Origin: Pseudomonadota bacterium
Lineage (GTDB): Bacteria; Myxococcota; UBA9042; PHBI01
Length of the DNA: 6,452 nt
Assembly: GCA_005788935.1 (NCBI GenBank)
Contig: SYAK01000065.1
Coordinates: 1 to 6,452 of the forward strand
Direction of reading: 5' to 3'
The notes under the pieces are model-generated. The model was not told where the DNA came from. It did not search any database and worked only from the letters and a program-made list of their open reading frames with translations. The position numbers and the translations under genes are program-made. Of the stretch, positions 1-5,699 are shown piece by piece. How positions within the stretch are numbered: the stretch's first letter is position 1; each line of letters opens with the position of its first letter.

Positions 1-557
1 AGGCCGCCGTGAAGGTCGCCCTGCGCACGCAGCAGGTCATCGCCGCGGAGACGGGCGTGGCGAACGTGGTGGACCCCCTCGGCGGCAGCTGGTGCGTCGA
101 GGCCGTGACCGACAAGATCGAGGCGGCCGCGCTCGACTCCATCGCGCGCATCGACGCGATGGGCGGCATCGTCCGCGCCGTCGAGCTCGGGTACCCGCAG
201 AAGGAGATCGCGGACGCGGCGTTCGACGATCAGCGCGCGGTCGAGCGTCAGGAGCGCGTCATCGTCGGGGTCAACAAGTACGTCGACGAGGGCCCCGAGC
301 GCGGCAGCGGCATCCCGACGCTGAAGATCGACGCGGCGGTCGAGCGCGACCAAAAGGCTCGCCTCGCGGCCGTCAAGGCGCGTCGTGACCCCGCGACGGT
401 TGCGGCGGCGCTCGAGCGCGTCCGAGCGGCGTGCCGAGGCGACGACAACCTGATGCCGCCCATCATCGCGGCGGTGAAGGCCGACGTGACGCTCGGCGAG
501 ATCTGCGATGTCTTTCGGGAAATCTTCGGGGTTTACCGGGACCCGGTCTTCGTGTAG
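1..557 (+). CDS. Methylmalonyl-CoA mutase large (catalytic) subunit, C-terminal part; 5' end outside the window
   Basis: The reading frame is open from the window edge (first full codon at base 3) to TAG at 555-557, giving about 184 residues. Family hallmarks visible in order are [20 protein letters not shown] followed by [26 protein letters not shown], and RVIVGVNKY. These belong to the end of the TIM-barrel domain of acyl-CoA mutases, which interconvert (R)-methylmalonyl-CoA and succinyl-CoA using adenosylcobalamin in the cytoplasm. The protein ends soon after a helical tail ([15 protein letters not shown]) and has no DxHxxG cobalamin-binding domain, so it is the split form in which the B12 domain is a separate polypeptide. 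No such small-subunit gene follows here; a tRNA gene comes next. GTG at 9 is internal, not the start. Isobutyryl-CoA mutase or another acyl-CoA mutase specificity cannot be excluded, because the substrate-determining residues lie upstream of the window. Confidence 0.93.
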   Translation, partial: AAVKVALRTQQVIAAETGVANVVDPLGGSWCVEAVTDKIEAAALDSIARIDAMGGIVRAVELGYPQKEIADAAFDDQRAVERQERVIVGVNKYVDEGPERGSGIPTLKIDAAVERDQKARLAAVKARRDPATVAAALERVRAACRGDDNLMPPIIAAVKADVTLGEICDVFREIFGVYRDPVFV

Positions 558-570
558 TCTTCAAGACCGG
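543..570 (+). promoter_or_regulatory. Perfect 8-bp inverted repeat enclosing the mutase stop codon
   Basis: CCGGTCTT at 543-550 is exactly complementary to AAGACCGG at 563-570, with a 12-nt loop that contains the TAG stop (555-557). GTCTTC occurs twice (546-551 and 557-562), so AAGAC at 563-567 could also pair with the nearer copy, although that leaves an impossibly small loop. It is followed by AATTC and not a U-tract, so it is not a canonical intrinsic terminator. It could stabilise the 3' end of the mutase mRNA or act as a weak terminator or processing signal before the tRNA at 575. Confidence 0.5.
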
Positions 571-574
571 AATT

Positions 575-648
575 CGGGGTGTGGCGCAGTCTGGTAGCGC
601 GTCAGCTTTGGGAGCTGAATGTCGCAGGTTCAAATCCTGTCGCCCCGA
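575..648 (+). tRNA. tRNA-Pro(UGG)
   Basis: A full cloverleaf can be drawn. The acceptor is CGGGGTG (575-581) with CGCCCCG (641-647), including one G-U pair. The D stem is GCGC (584-587) with GCGC (597-600). The anticodon stem is TCAGC (602-606) with GCTGA (614-618), around loop TTTGGGA with anticodon TGG at 609-611. The T stem is GCAGG (624-628) with CCTGT (636-640), around TTCAAAT. The discriminator is A648. The C1-G72 first pair and A73 agree with proline identity. CCA is not encoded, so it must be added after transcription. It lies 17 nt after the mutase stop and 22 nt before a lipoprotein start, with no terminator visible on the 3' side. Confidence 0.96.
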
Positions 649-670
649 CTCTCCTCGTCTGCAAGGTGTC

Positions 671-1171
671 ATGCGCGCTTCAGTCCGAGCCGGCCTCGTC
701 CTCGCCATCCGCGCGGCCAGCGTCGTGCTGGTTGCGGCGTGCTCGGGCACGGGCGAGGGCTCGGTGCCTTCGGTTGAGGTGGTTGCAGGCCACGCGCCGA
801 GCAGCGCTGGGGCCGCTGGGCTGACCGAGGCTGCTGAGCCGGAAGCGACGCCTGAGGACGACGACGCCGAGCTCGCGCTCCTCAACGGACTTACCGCGAC
901 GCTGACGGCCCGGGACGTGGAGGGGCTGAAGCAGTGGCTGAGCCCCGAGCTCGCGGCTGAGTTGCGGCGCCAGCATGACGCGGACCCGGCCGAGTTCTGG
1001 GCCCGCGGCGCTGTCTGGACCGAGCTCGCGGCGACTGGCCTCTCGTTGGCAGGGCGGCAGCGGAGCGACGGATTCACCCGCTGGCGCGGACTCGTGCGGT
1101 TCGGCAGCGGCGCCGAGGAGAGCGTCACGTTCGGGCGTTTTGACGGGCGTGTATTGCTGGCCGATCTGTGA
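671..1171 (+). CDS. Small lipoprotein with probable NTF2/SnoaL-like domain
   Basis: The product has 166 residues. The first about 20 form a lipoprotein signal: basic start MRASVR, hydrophobic core, and lipobox L20-V-A-A-C24, so Cys24 should be lipidated and the protein anchored in the envelope. Residues about 25-65 are a low-complexity Ser/Ala/Glu/Pro linker ending in an acidic patch (EDDDAE). Residues about 68-166 read like a compact alpha+beta domain: a helix with ALLNGLTATLTARDVEGLKQ, then LSPELAAELR, then strand-rich sequence to the stop. This resembles the opening of NTF2-like domains, but I claim no ligand. Start choice: ATG 671 begins the signal peptide directly and has a short AAGG (663-666) upstream; the frame is open further upstream but runs through the tRNA gene. 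Its TGA overlaps the next gene's GTG by 4 nt, indicating translational coupling with the AlkB homologue. Confidence 0.82.
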   Translation: MRASVRAGLVLAIRAASVVLVAACSGTGEGSVPSVEVVAGHAPSSAGAAGLTEAAEPEATPEDDDAELALLNGLTATLTARDVEGLKQWLSPELAAELRRQHDADPAEFWARGAVWTELAATGLSLAGRQRSDGFTRWRGLVRFGSGAEESVTFGRFDGRVLLADL

Positions 1172-1803
1172 CGCTCGCGCGGCCCGGCCTCTTCGAGACC
1201 CCGGCGCCCGTGCGACGCATCGCGCTGAACGCCGAGGCCTGGTGCGAGCTGCACCCGGCCTGGCTCGCGCCCGACGCGACGTGGATGGCCGACCTGCTGG
1301 CGGAGCTGCCGTTGAGACAGGAGACCATCACGGTCTTCGGGCGCAGCTGGCCGACGCCGCGCCTGACGAGCCTGCACGGAGACCCGGGCCTGCGATACGC
1401 GTGGTCGGGGCGCATCTTCGAGCCCGAGGCGTGGACGCCGTCCCTCGCGCGCGTCCGGGACCGGCTCGCCCATGAGCTCGCCCTGCCCTTCAACGCGGTG
1501 ATGGCCAACTACTATCGCGATGGCGCGGACGCGATGGGGGCCCACGCCGACGACGAGCCCGAGCTCGGGCCGAACGCACCGCATGACGTGCTCATCGGCT
1601 CTGTGTCACTCGGAGCGCCGCGCAACTTCGTGCTCAAGGCCAACGACCCGGGTGGCCCGCCGCCGCTCACCCTCGCGCTCGGCCACGGCGACCTGCTTGT
1701 GATGGGCGGGGCAACCCAGCGCGACTACAAACACGCCATCCCGCGCACGAAGCGCCCCGTGGGGCCGCGCCTGAACCTGACCTTCCGCATCCTCCGCGGG
1801 TGA
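1168..1803 (+). CDS. alkB: AlkB-family 2-oxoglutarate/Fe(II)-dependent dioxygenase (nucleic-acid dealkylation)
   Basis: The product has 211 residues, close to the usual length of bacterial AlkB. The iron ligands are visible as H126-A-D128 and H189 (in YKHAIPR). The 2-oxoglutarate-binding arginines fit R201 and R207 in RLNLTFR, with the same 6-residue spacing as E. coli Arg204/Arg210. N114-Y-Y116 matches the Asn-x-Tyr co-substrate motif. The nucleotide-recognition lid is the less conserved N-terminal half, with GRSWPTPRLTSLHGD and RYAWSG; the PR..hhGD/Y.YSG pattern is closer to the ALKBH2/3-like branch than to E. coli AlkB. Members oxidatively remove methyl or etheno adducts from bases such as 1-methyladenine and 3-methylcytosine. 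The start is GTG at 1168 within GTGA overlapping the upstream lipoprotein stop. There is no clear Shine-Dalgarno, so initiation probably depends on coupling. No Ada or other alkylation-response gene is beside it. The function call is firm; preference for DNA or RNA is not decided by sequence. Confidence 0.94.
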   Translation: MTLARPGLFETPAPVRRIALNAEAWCELHPAWLAPDATWMADLLAELPLRQETITVFGRSWPTPRLTSLHGDPGLRYAWSGRIFEPEAWTPSLARVRDRLAHELALPFNAVMANYYRDGADAMGAHADDEPELGPNAPHDVLIGSVSLGAPRNFVLKANDPGGPPPLTLALGHGDLLVMGGATQRDYKHAIPRTKRPVGPRLNLTFRILRG

Positions 1804-1822
1804 CCCGGGCCTGTGCGCCGCG

Positions 1823-3037
1823 TCAGCCGGCGACCCAGCCGCCAGCCTGCGCTGCCGCGATCCGCGCGATGGCGTCGGTCCGGAACGCGGCGAGGTGCTG
1901 CTTCATCGTCTGCGCGTCACCCCCGAACCAGTCGTCGGCGACCGGCGCACCAGCTCCGTTCGCATCGCCGAGATACACGTGATTCCCTGTTTGTCCGGGG
2001 AGCTCTCGGGTTACGTGGACCCGCGAGGCGATATCGACGGCCATGAAGAGCGTAGCGAAGATCGCGTCCGGGCTCCTGTAGAGGAGGTCTGGATCGGTTG
2101 CGGCCGCCGTCTGCGGGGCCACAATCGAGTCGCCGCTTGCGGTCAGATGGCAATGCTTTCCGCTCGGGAGGGCGGCGAGACGCTTCATGTCCCACTCCTT
2201 GCCGCGGATCCCCCACCCCATCTTCTGCCAGAACTGGGCCTTGATCGGGAGCTGCCCGCCCTTGATACGCTGCGCCTCCTTGAGCGCCGCGATCTTGAAC
2301 GCCGCCTCACGCGCCGAGGCCTTCGCGGCGATGTCCGCCTGCGTTTCGGCCAGGTCGAACCCGCCCGCCGCGAGCGCGGCCTCGTCCTGCGCGAAGTGGG
2401 TCGCTGCAAAATCCGACCACTTGCCCTTGCCCTGCACCTTCTTCGGGTCCGTCGTGTCGGCTGGCAAAGTCCCGACCAGTCGCTTGAGCTCGTTCCGCCA
2501 GGCGGACCGCCCGGCGGCGGCCGGCTGGGGGCCCGGGCTCGGAGCGGTCGTGGCGCCGGACGTCGTGGAAGCCGAGGCCTGCTGCGATGCGCCGCCACCA
2601 GACGAGACGGCCCCGCCTGACGTCGACGCGGGGGCGACCTCGGAGGCTGGCGTGTCCGTGGCGGGGGCGACCTCGGAGGCTGGCGTGTCCGTGGCAGGGG
2701 CGACCTCGGAGGCTGGCGTGTCCGTCGCGGGCTCGACCTCGGAGGCCATCGAGGCCGCGGCCTGGCCGCCCACGGCCGCAGTCCCCGCGCCAGACGCGGC
2801 GACCTTGTTCCCGCGGCGCTTTCCTCGCATCTGCACGCCCTTGGCGCCTCCAGCCCCGGAGTGCCCCTCGGCCGACGCGTCGCCACGGGCTGGCGCGAGC
2901 ATCGCCTCACCCTCGGCAAAGGTGGCCCCACGGAGCTTCCGCTGGATAGCATCCGCGCCGCCCGAGGCCTGCTCGCCCCTGGCTTTCGCGGGAGGCACGG
3001 ACTTCGACGGAGCGACGTAAACGGATGCGTCCTGCAT
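1823..3037 (-). CDS. Unrecognised 404-residue modular protein with 11-residue tandem repeats; possible secreted or injected cargo
   Basis: I do not recognise the family. The start is ATG at 3037, because GAGGGGAG lies 8 nt upstream; an in-frame start ten codons earlier has no better site. There is no signal peptide or membrane segment. Residues 1-50 are polar and contain AIQRKLRG-TFAEGEAMLAP. Residues about 51-178 are Ala/Gly/Ser/Pro/Thr-rich, with a basic patch at 70-79 (MRGKRRGNKV) and three ASEV[EA]PATDTP repeats at 98-130 plus a partial fourth. Residues about 179-404 look folded: long helices (about 212-258), GWGIRGKEWDMKRLAALPSG, a single cysteine at 296, YRSPDAIFATLFMAVDIAS, GNHVYLGD, and a C-terminal helix. 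The short QRK plus acidic-helix N-terminus recalls cargo of extracellular contractile injection systems in Myxococcota; this is from memory, unverified, and no injection gene is nearby. It converges on alkB with a 19-nt gap and diverges from the lipoprotein at 3381. Confidence 0.75.
   Translation of the reverse strand: MQDASVYVAPSKSVPPAKARGEQASGGADAIQRKLRGATFAEGEAMLAPARGDASAEGHSGAGGAKGVQMRGKRRGNKVAASGAGTAAVGGQAAASMASEVEPATDTPASEVAPATDTPASEVAPATDTPASEVAPASTSGGAVSSGGGASQQASASTTSGATTAPSPGPQPAAAGRSAWRNELKRLVGTLPADTTDPKKVQGKGKWSDFAATHFAQDEAALAAGGFDLAETQADIAAKASAREAAFKIAALKEAQRIKGGQLPIKAQFWQKMGWGIRGKEWDMKRLAALPSGKHCHLTASGDSIVAPQTAAATDPDLLYRSPDAIFATLFMAVDIASRVHVTRELPGQTGNHVYLGDANGAGAPVADDWFGGDAQTMKQHLAAFRTDAIARIAAAQAGGWVAG
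2631..2746 (-). repeat. 33-bp tandem repeat, three copies plus a partial fourth, inside the 404-residue protein
   Basis: The motif CGACCTCGGAGGCTGGCGTG (as read on the + strand) starts at 2635, 2668 and 2701, and a shortened copy starts at 2734: an exact 33-bp period. Copies differ only at a few positions, such as GTGGCG, GTGGCA and GTCGCG at the unit ends. Because 33 is a multiple of 3, copy-number change keeps the frame. On the coding strand each unit encodes ASEV-PATDTP (protein residues 98-130, partial to about 137). The repeat probably forms an extended spacer between the N-terminal segment and the folded C-terminal part. Confidence 0.92.
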
Positions 3038-3045
3038 GACCTTGA

Positions 3046-3053
3046 CTCCCCTC
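3046..3053 (-). promoter_or_regulatory. Shine-Dalgarno site setting the start of the 404-residue protein
   Basis: GAGGGGAG read on the minus strand lies 8 nt before ATG 3037. This favours ATG 3037 over the in-frame codon at 3067, which would place this site inside the gene. Confidence 0.65.
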
Positions 3054-3202
3054 GGGTGACGCCGCACACGCGAAGGCCCTCAGCGATTCACGCGCGACAC
3101 CGGGCACCTTCCGGAACGATGGCACGTCCGTCAAACGTTCACGATGCACATGCGACGATGGGGCGCACCTCCGACCCAGCGCGGGCGCTCGACCGCCGTC
3201 CA

Positions 3203-3230
3203 CACGTCATCCCGCCTCCAGACGTGACGT
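3203..3230. promoter_or_regulatory. Candidate operator: CACGTC-N12-GACGTG inverted repeat
   Basis: Six-base arms at 3203-3208 and 3221-3226 are perfectly complementary. A second overlapping pairing, ACGTCA (3204-3209) with TGACGT (3225-3230), gives the site two registers. It sits between the divergent genes, where a regulator could control one or both. Arms of this length arise by chance fairly often in such DNA, so this is only a candidate. Confidence 0.25.
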
Positions 3231-3380
3231 TTCTGCGTCGGACCGGTCAAGCGGGACACCTTCCGCTCTCGTCTTCGTCCATTCCGCGCGACTCGACAGG
3301 GGGACTCGACGAAGTGCGTCTGTCGCGGTACCCACAGGGCCGCGTCTGGCGGCATCAGGCGTCGACTTCGCGAGGTCCTC

Positions 3381-4817
3381 ATGCGTCTCTCCCGCCACCT
3401 TGGCTGGTTTCTCCTCTCCACCGCGGCCTGCGCCGAGGGCGGCGGCACCCCGGTCCCGCCCGGCGCCGAGGTCGGCGGGCCGCTCTTCCCGGACGCATCT
3501 TTTCCGGACACCAGCCCCTCTGACGTGGGCCCGCCTCCAGTTCCGGACACGGCACCGGGCGACGTCGCCGCCGAGGACAGCGCTCCCCCTGTTGACGCGA
3601 CCGTGCAGCCCGAGACCTCGGCCGACGCCGAAGGTCCCGCCGACACCACCCCCGACACGACGCCCGACACCTCGGAGCCGGCGGACGTCGGCCCGCAGCG
3701 CCTGTGCGAACCGGGCATCCAGATCGCCTGCTACGAAGGTCCCGCGGGCACCAACCGCGTCGGGACCTGCCGGGGCGGCGCCAGCACGTGTGCCGCCGAC
3801 GGGCTGTCCTGGGGCCCGTGCGAGGGACAGGTTCTGCCAGCCATCGAAGGCTGCGCGTTCTCGTGCGACGAGGACTGCGACGGCCGCGTCCGCATCTGTC
3901 CAGCTGGAGAGCGCTGCAATCTCGAGACGAACGCGTGCGAGACGGACCCCGACCTCGAGGTCGTCATCGCCCCGGAGTTCGCGTCCGACTACCGCGTCTT
4001 CGACCTCGGCTCCCCGCCCGGAGTCCCGGGGCCGCTCGGCGGCTGCATCCTGAGGCGCGGCGACCGGAACACGCTCCTCATCGCCGGCAACAGCGAAGCC
4101 GCGGATGGCGAGCTGCACGCCATCTCCCTGACGCGCAACGCCTGCGGGCACATCACCGGGTTCTCGGGGACCTCGACCCGTGTGGCGGTGACCCCGAACA
4201 TTGACGCCAACCTCGTCTATGGCTCTGACGAGCTCCTGCTCTACTCGATGTGGCCCTCCAACAAGATCGGCCAGATCCTGGTCCCATCGGCCGGCTCCGC
4301 CACCGTGGGTCCCGCACTCGCGCTTGGCACATTGAGCGTCCCGTCGAGCGTCGGCGGGCTCGGGCTGGTCCCACCCGGCCTCACAGCCGCCGGGCAGCTC
4401 CGGGCCCTGACCTGGTCTGGCGGCGCATGGTTTGCCCTCGGCTTCGGCACGGACCCCGCCGACAGCCGGCTTCTCGCGGCCCCGACGGCGACACGCATCG
4501 CCACGTCCACCCTGCCGAACGGCCCGGGCGGCTTCGCCTATGTTCCCGCAGGGTCTCCGGGCTTCGCCACGCAGAGCCTCATCGTGGCCGAGTGGTCGGC
4601 CAACAAGGTCGGGGTCTACGACGTGGACGGCGCGGGCCACCCGACCCCGGCAACCCGGCGCGACTTCTTCTCGGCCATTCCGCGCCCCTGGGGGGCCTAT
4701 TTCGAGGCCGAGACGGGTGACTTCCTGTTCCTCGACTGGCGAACCGGCTCGACCCGCGTCTACATCGTGCAGGGCTTCAAGCGCCCACCCCCCGCGAGCC
4801 CAATCGTGAAGAACTGA
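3381..4817 (+). CDS. Large lipoprotein: Asp/Pro/Thr linker, MopE-like cysteine module, beta-propeller-like C-terminus
   Basis: The product has 478 residues. MRLSRHLGWFLLSTAAC is a short lipoprotein signal with Cys17 as the likely lipidated residue; the T-A-A-C box is slightly weaker than the consensus. Residues 18-108 are a disordered linker rich in D, P, T and A with repeated PDT-type units, a common surface spacer in myxobacterial lipoproteins. Residues 109-186 hold eleven cysteines (109, 117, 130, 137, 147, 158, 162, 166, 173, 179, 186) with signatures CYEGPAGT-RVGTC, WGPC and CDEDCDG (162-168). This matches the MopE/putative metal-binding module, where the acidic DEDCDG loop may bind calcium or copper. 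Residues about 190-470 contain repeated beta-type segments such as LLIAGNSEAADGELHAISL, LLLYSMWPSNKIGQI, SLIVAEWSANKVGVYDVDG and FLFLDWRTGSTRVYIVQGF, suggesting propeller blades. GAGG lies 5 nt before the ATG. The protein is probably on the cell surface; no enzymatic role is evident. Confidence 0.85.
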   Translation: MRLSRHLGWFLLSTAACAEGGGTPVPPGAEVGGPLFPDASFPDTSPSDVGPPPVPDTAPGDVAAEDSAPPVDATVQPETSADAEGPADTTPDTTPDTSEPADVGPQRLCEPGIQIACYEGPAGTNRVGTCRGGASTCAADGLSWGPCEGQVLPAIEGCAFSCDEDCDGRVRICPAGERCNLETNACETDPDLEVVIAPEFASDYRVFDLGSPPGVPGPLGGCILRRGDRNTLLIAGNSEAADGELHAISLTRNACGHITGFSGTSTRVAVTPNIDANLVYGSDELLLYSMWPSNKIGQILVPSAGSATVGPALALGTLSVPSSVGGLGLVPPGLTAAGQLRALTWSGGAWFALGFGTDPADSRLLAAPTATRIATSTLPNGPGGFAYVPAGSPGFATQSLIVAEWSANKVGVYDVDGAGHPTPATRRDFFSAIPRPWGAYFEAETGDFLFLDWRTGSTRVYIVQGFKRPPPASPIVKN

Positions 4818-4902
4818 CGCATCCTCGGGGTTCACCCTCGCCCAGCGCCTTGGTCCCGACGCCGACATCAAGCGTCCGACCCTTCCAGCGCGGGGGCGTG
4901 CC

Positions 4903-5247
4903 TCAGAACCTGATGCGGAGCCGCACGAGGTCCCGCGCAGGATACTCGGGCTCGCGCCCGCAGGCGTTGCCGGCCCGGACGCAGGTGAGATCCCGCCACC
5001 CGAGGACCGTCGTCGACTCGCCTGTGGGGGCGGCCGGCAGCTCGGCCCCGTCGCGGCGGTAGAGCGCGCGCAGCTCGTCGTAGTCTCCGACCGGCCGCTC
5101 GGCGCCGTCTTCGAGCACGAAGACCCGCCCGTCCCGCAGGTGCAGCTCGTAGGCGTCCGTCACGAGCAGCAGGGCGGGGCCGTGCCCTGAACCCGTCGCG
5201 CAGGCCGTTAGACCAAGCGCCAACAACCAGACCCGGATGGCCTTCAT
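4903..5247 (-). CDS. Small lipoprotein downstream of holC
   Basis: The product has 114 residues. MKAIRVWLLALGLTAC is a clear lipoprotein signal with lipobox L13-T-A-C16. The mature part starts with a Gly/Ser linker, then strand-like LLLVTDAYELHLRDGRVFVL, a helix around DYDELRALYRR, and a C-terminal part with two cysteines seven residues apart (C89, C96) that could form a disulfide, ending RLRIRF. I do not recognise the family. ATG 5247 is the start because AGGAGG lies 7 nt upstream (5260-5255). The same frame is open much further upstream, but that is a shadow of holC. The ATG overlaps the holC stop as ATGA, so the gene is translationally coupled as the last member of the operon. It converges on the large lipoprotein with an 85-bp gap in which I see no strong terminator. 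Confidence 0.85.
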   Translation of the reverse strand: MKAIRVWLLALGLTACATGSGHGPALLLVTDAYELHLRDGRVFVLEDGAERPVGDYDELRALYRRDGAELPAAPTGESTTVLGWRDLTCVRAGNACGREPEYPARDLVRLRIRF

Positions 5248-5699
5248 GTACCCCCCTCCTGCTTGCGGTATTCGGGCTGCACCCCTGTCTTGCGCCACGC
5301 CACGAAGCGGGCCCGGCCCTCGGCGATGGTCGCCTCGGAGGTGCGATCGACGAAGTCCACGATGTTCACGAAATTCTGCGCGACCTCGAGCGGCGCTGGC
5401 GTCAGCTGCAGCATCACATGCCCCGTGAGGGCGACCGCGGCCGCGAGCACGTCGTGCTCGACGATCAGCACCGAGGCGTCCTCGAAGCCGGGGCCGCCCG
5501 GACGCCAGACCTCGTGCGGCAGAAAGGCGTCGGAGGCGAAGGTCCACAGCAGGCGGTCCACCTCGTCCGCCTCGGCCGGGTCGCGGACCGTGATGAGCAT
5601 CGGCAGGCGGCGCTCGACCGCGCTGTTCGCGAAGCGGCACAGGAGGGCGAGCTGTTCGGCCCGGGGGCAATCGTAGAAGGTCACGCGCGGCTGGCTCAT
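5244..5699 (-). CDS. holC: DNA polymerase III subunit chi
   Basis: The product has 151 residues; E. coli chi has 147. Chi joins psi and links the clamp loader to single-strand-binding protein at the replication fork. Family pattern in order: VTFYDCP at the N-terminus, a helix EQLALLCRFANSAVERR, the strand PMLITVRD, DEVDRLLWTFASDAFLPHEV, the strand SVLIVEHD, NIVDFVDR, and the C-terminal helix GRARFVAWRKTG. By my alignment the residues used by E. coli chi to hold the SSB tail correspond as Phe64 to F59, Arg128 to R129, Tyr131 to F132 and Lys132 to V133, so one basic contact is lost. ATG 5699 is preferred to TTG 5702: GGAGA lies 6 nt upstream and the ATG overlaps the previous stop as TGATG. It is the middle gene of a three-gene overlapping operon. 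I see no psi gene (holD) here. Confidence 0.93.
   Translation of the reverse strand: MSQPRVTFYDCPRAEQLALLCRFANSAVERRLPMLITVRDPAEADEVDRLLWTFASDAFLPHEVWRPGGPGFEDASVLIVEHDVLAAAVALTGHVMLQLTPAPLEVAQNFVNIVDFVDRTSEATIAEGRARFVAWRKTGVQPEYRKQEGGT
5255..5260 (-). promoter_or_regulatory. Strong Shine-Dalgarno for the small lipoprotein
   Basis: AGGAGG on the minus strand lies 7 nt before ATG 5247 and inside the last codons of holC. It supports independent high-level initiation of the lipoprotein, despite the ATGA overlap. Confidence 0.75.

Larger units (their letters stand above)
3038..3380. other. 343-bp intergenic region between divergent genes; promoter region for both
   Basis: The two flanking genes point away from each other, so their promoters should lie here. 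I see no convincing sigma70 -35/-10 pair on either strand; one TTGACG on the minus strand (3134-3129) has no matching -10 box. Visible structure is minor: the inverted repeat CACGTC (3203-3208) with GACGTG (3221-3226); a nearby ACGTCA (3204-3209) and TGACGT (3225-3230) pair; CACCTTCCG twice (3105-3113 and 3257-3265); and ACTCGAC twice, 13 bp apart (3291-3297 and 3304-3310). Open frames across the region look like chance in high-GC DNA. Confidence 0.5.

Noticed and set aside
575..670. tRNA-Pro 3' end as an integration site for a mobile element
   Set aside because: No repeat of the tRNA 3' end and no integrase gene is present in the window.
463..1584. Long minus-strand open frame of 373 codons
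   Set aside because: It runs antisense through the tRNA, the lipoprotein and alkB, is Arg/Pro/Ser-rich and has no family motif; typical shadow frame in high-GC DNA.
2631..2746. Possible CRISPR array
   Set aside because: The repeats are contiguous with no unique spacers, keep the reading frame, and encode a peptide repeat.
2187..3020. Plus-strand open frame of 277 codons opposite the 404-residue protein
   Set aside because: Ala/Ser/Pro-rich shadow; the minus-strand frame has a ribosome site and a folded-looking C-terminus.
3129..3134. Minus-strand TTGACG as a sigma70 -35 box
   Set aside because: No -10-like hexamer occurs 16-18 nt downstream.
3207..4871. Minus-strand open frame of 554 codons opposite the large lipoprotein
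   Set aside because: The plus strand encodes a signal peptide and ordered cysteine module; the opposite frame has no recognisable pattern.
4818..4902. Possible terminator between the convergent genes
   Set aside because: Only a 4-bp stem (GGGT/ACCC near 4830) with no U-tract is visible.
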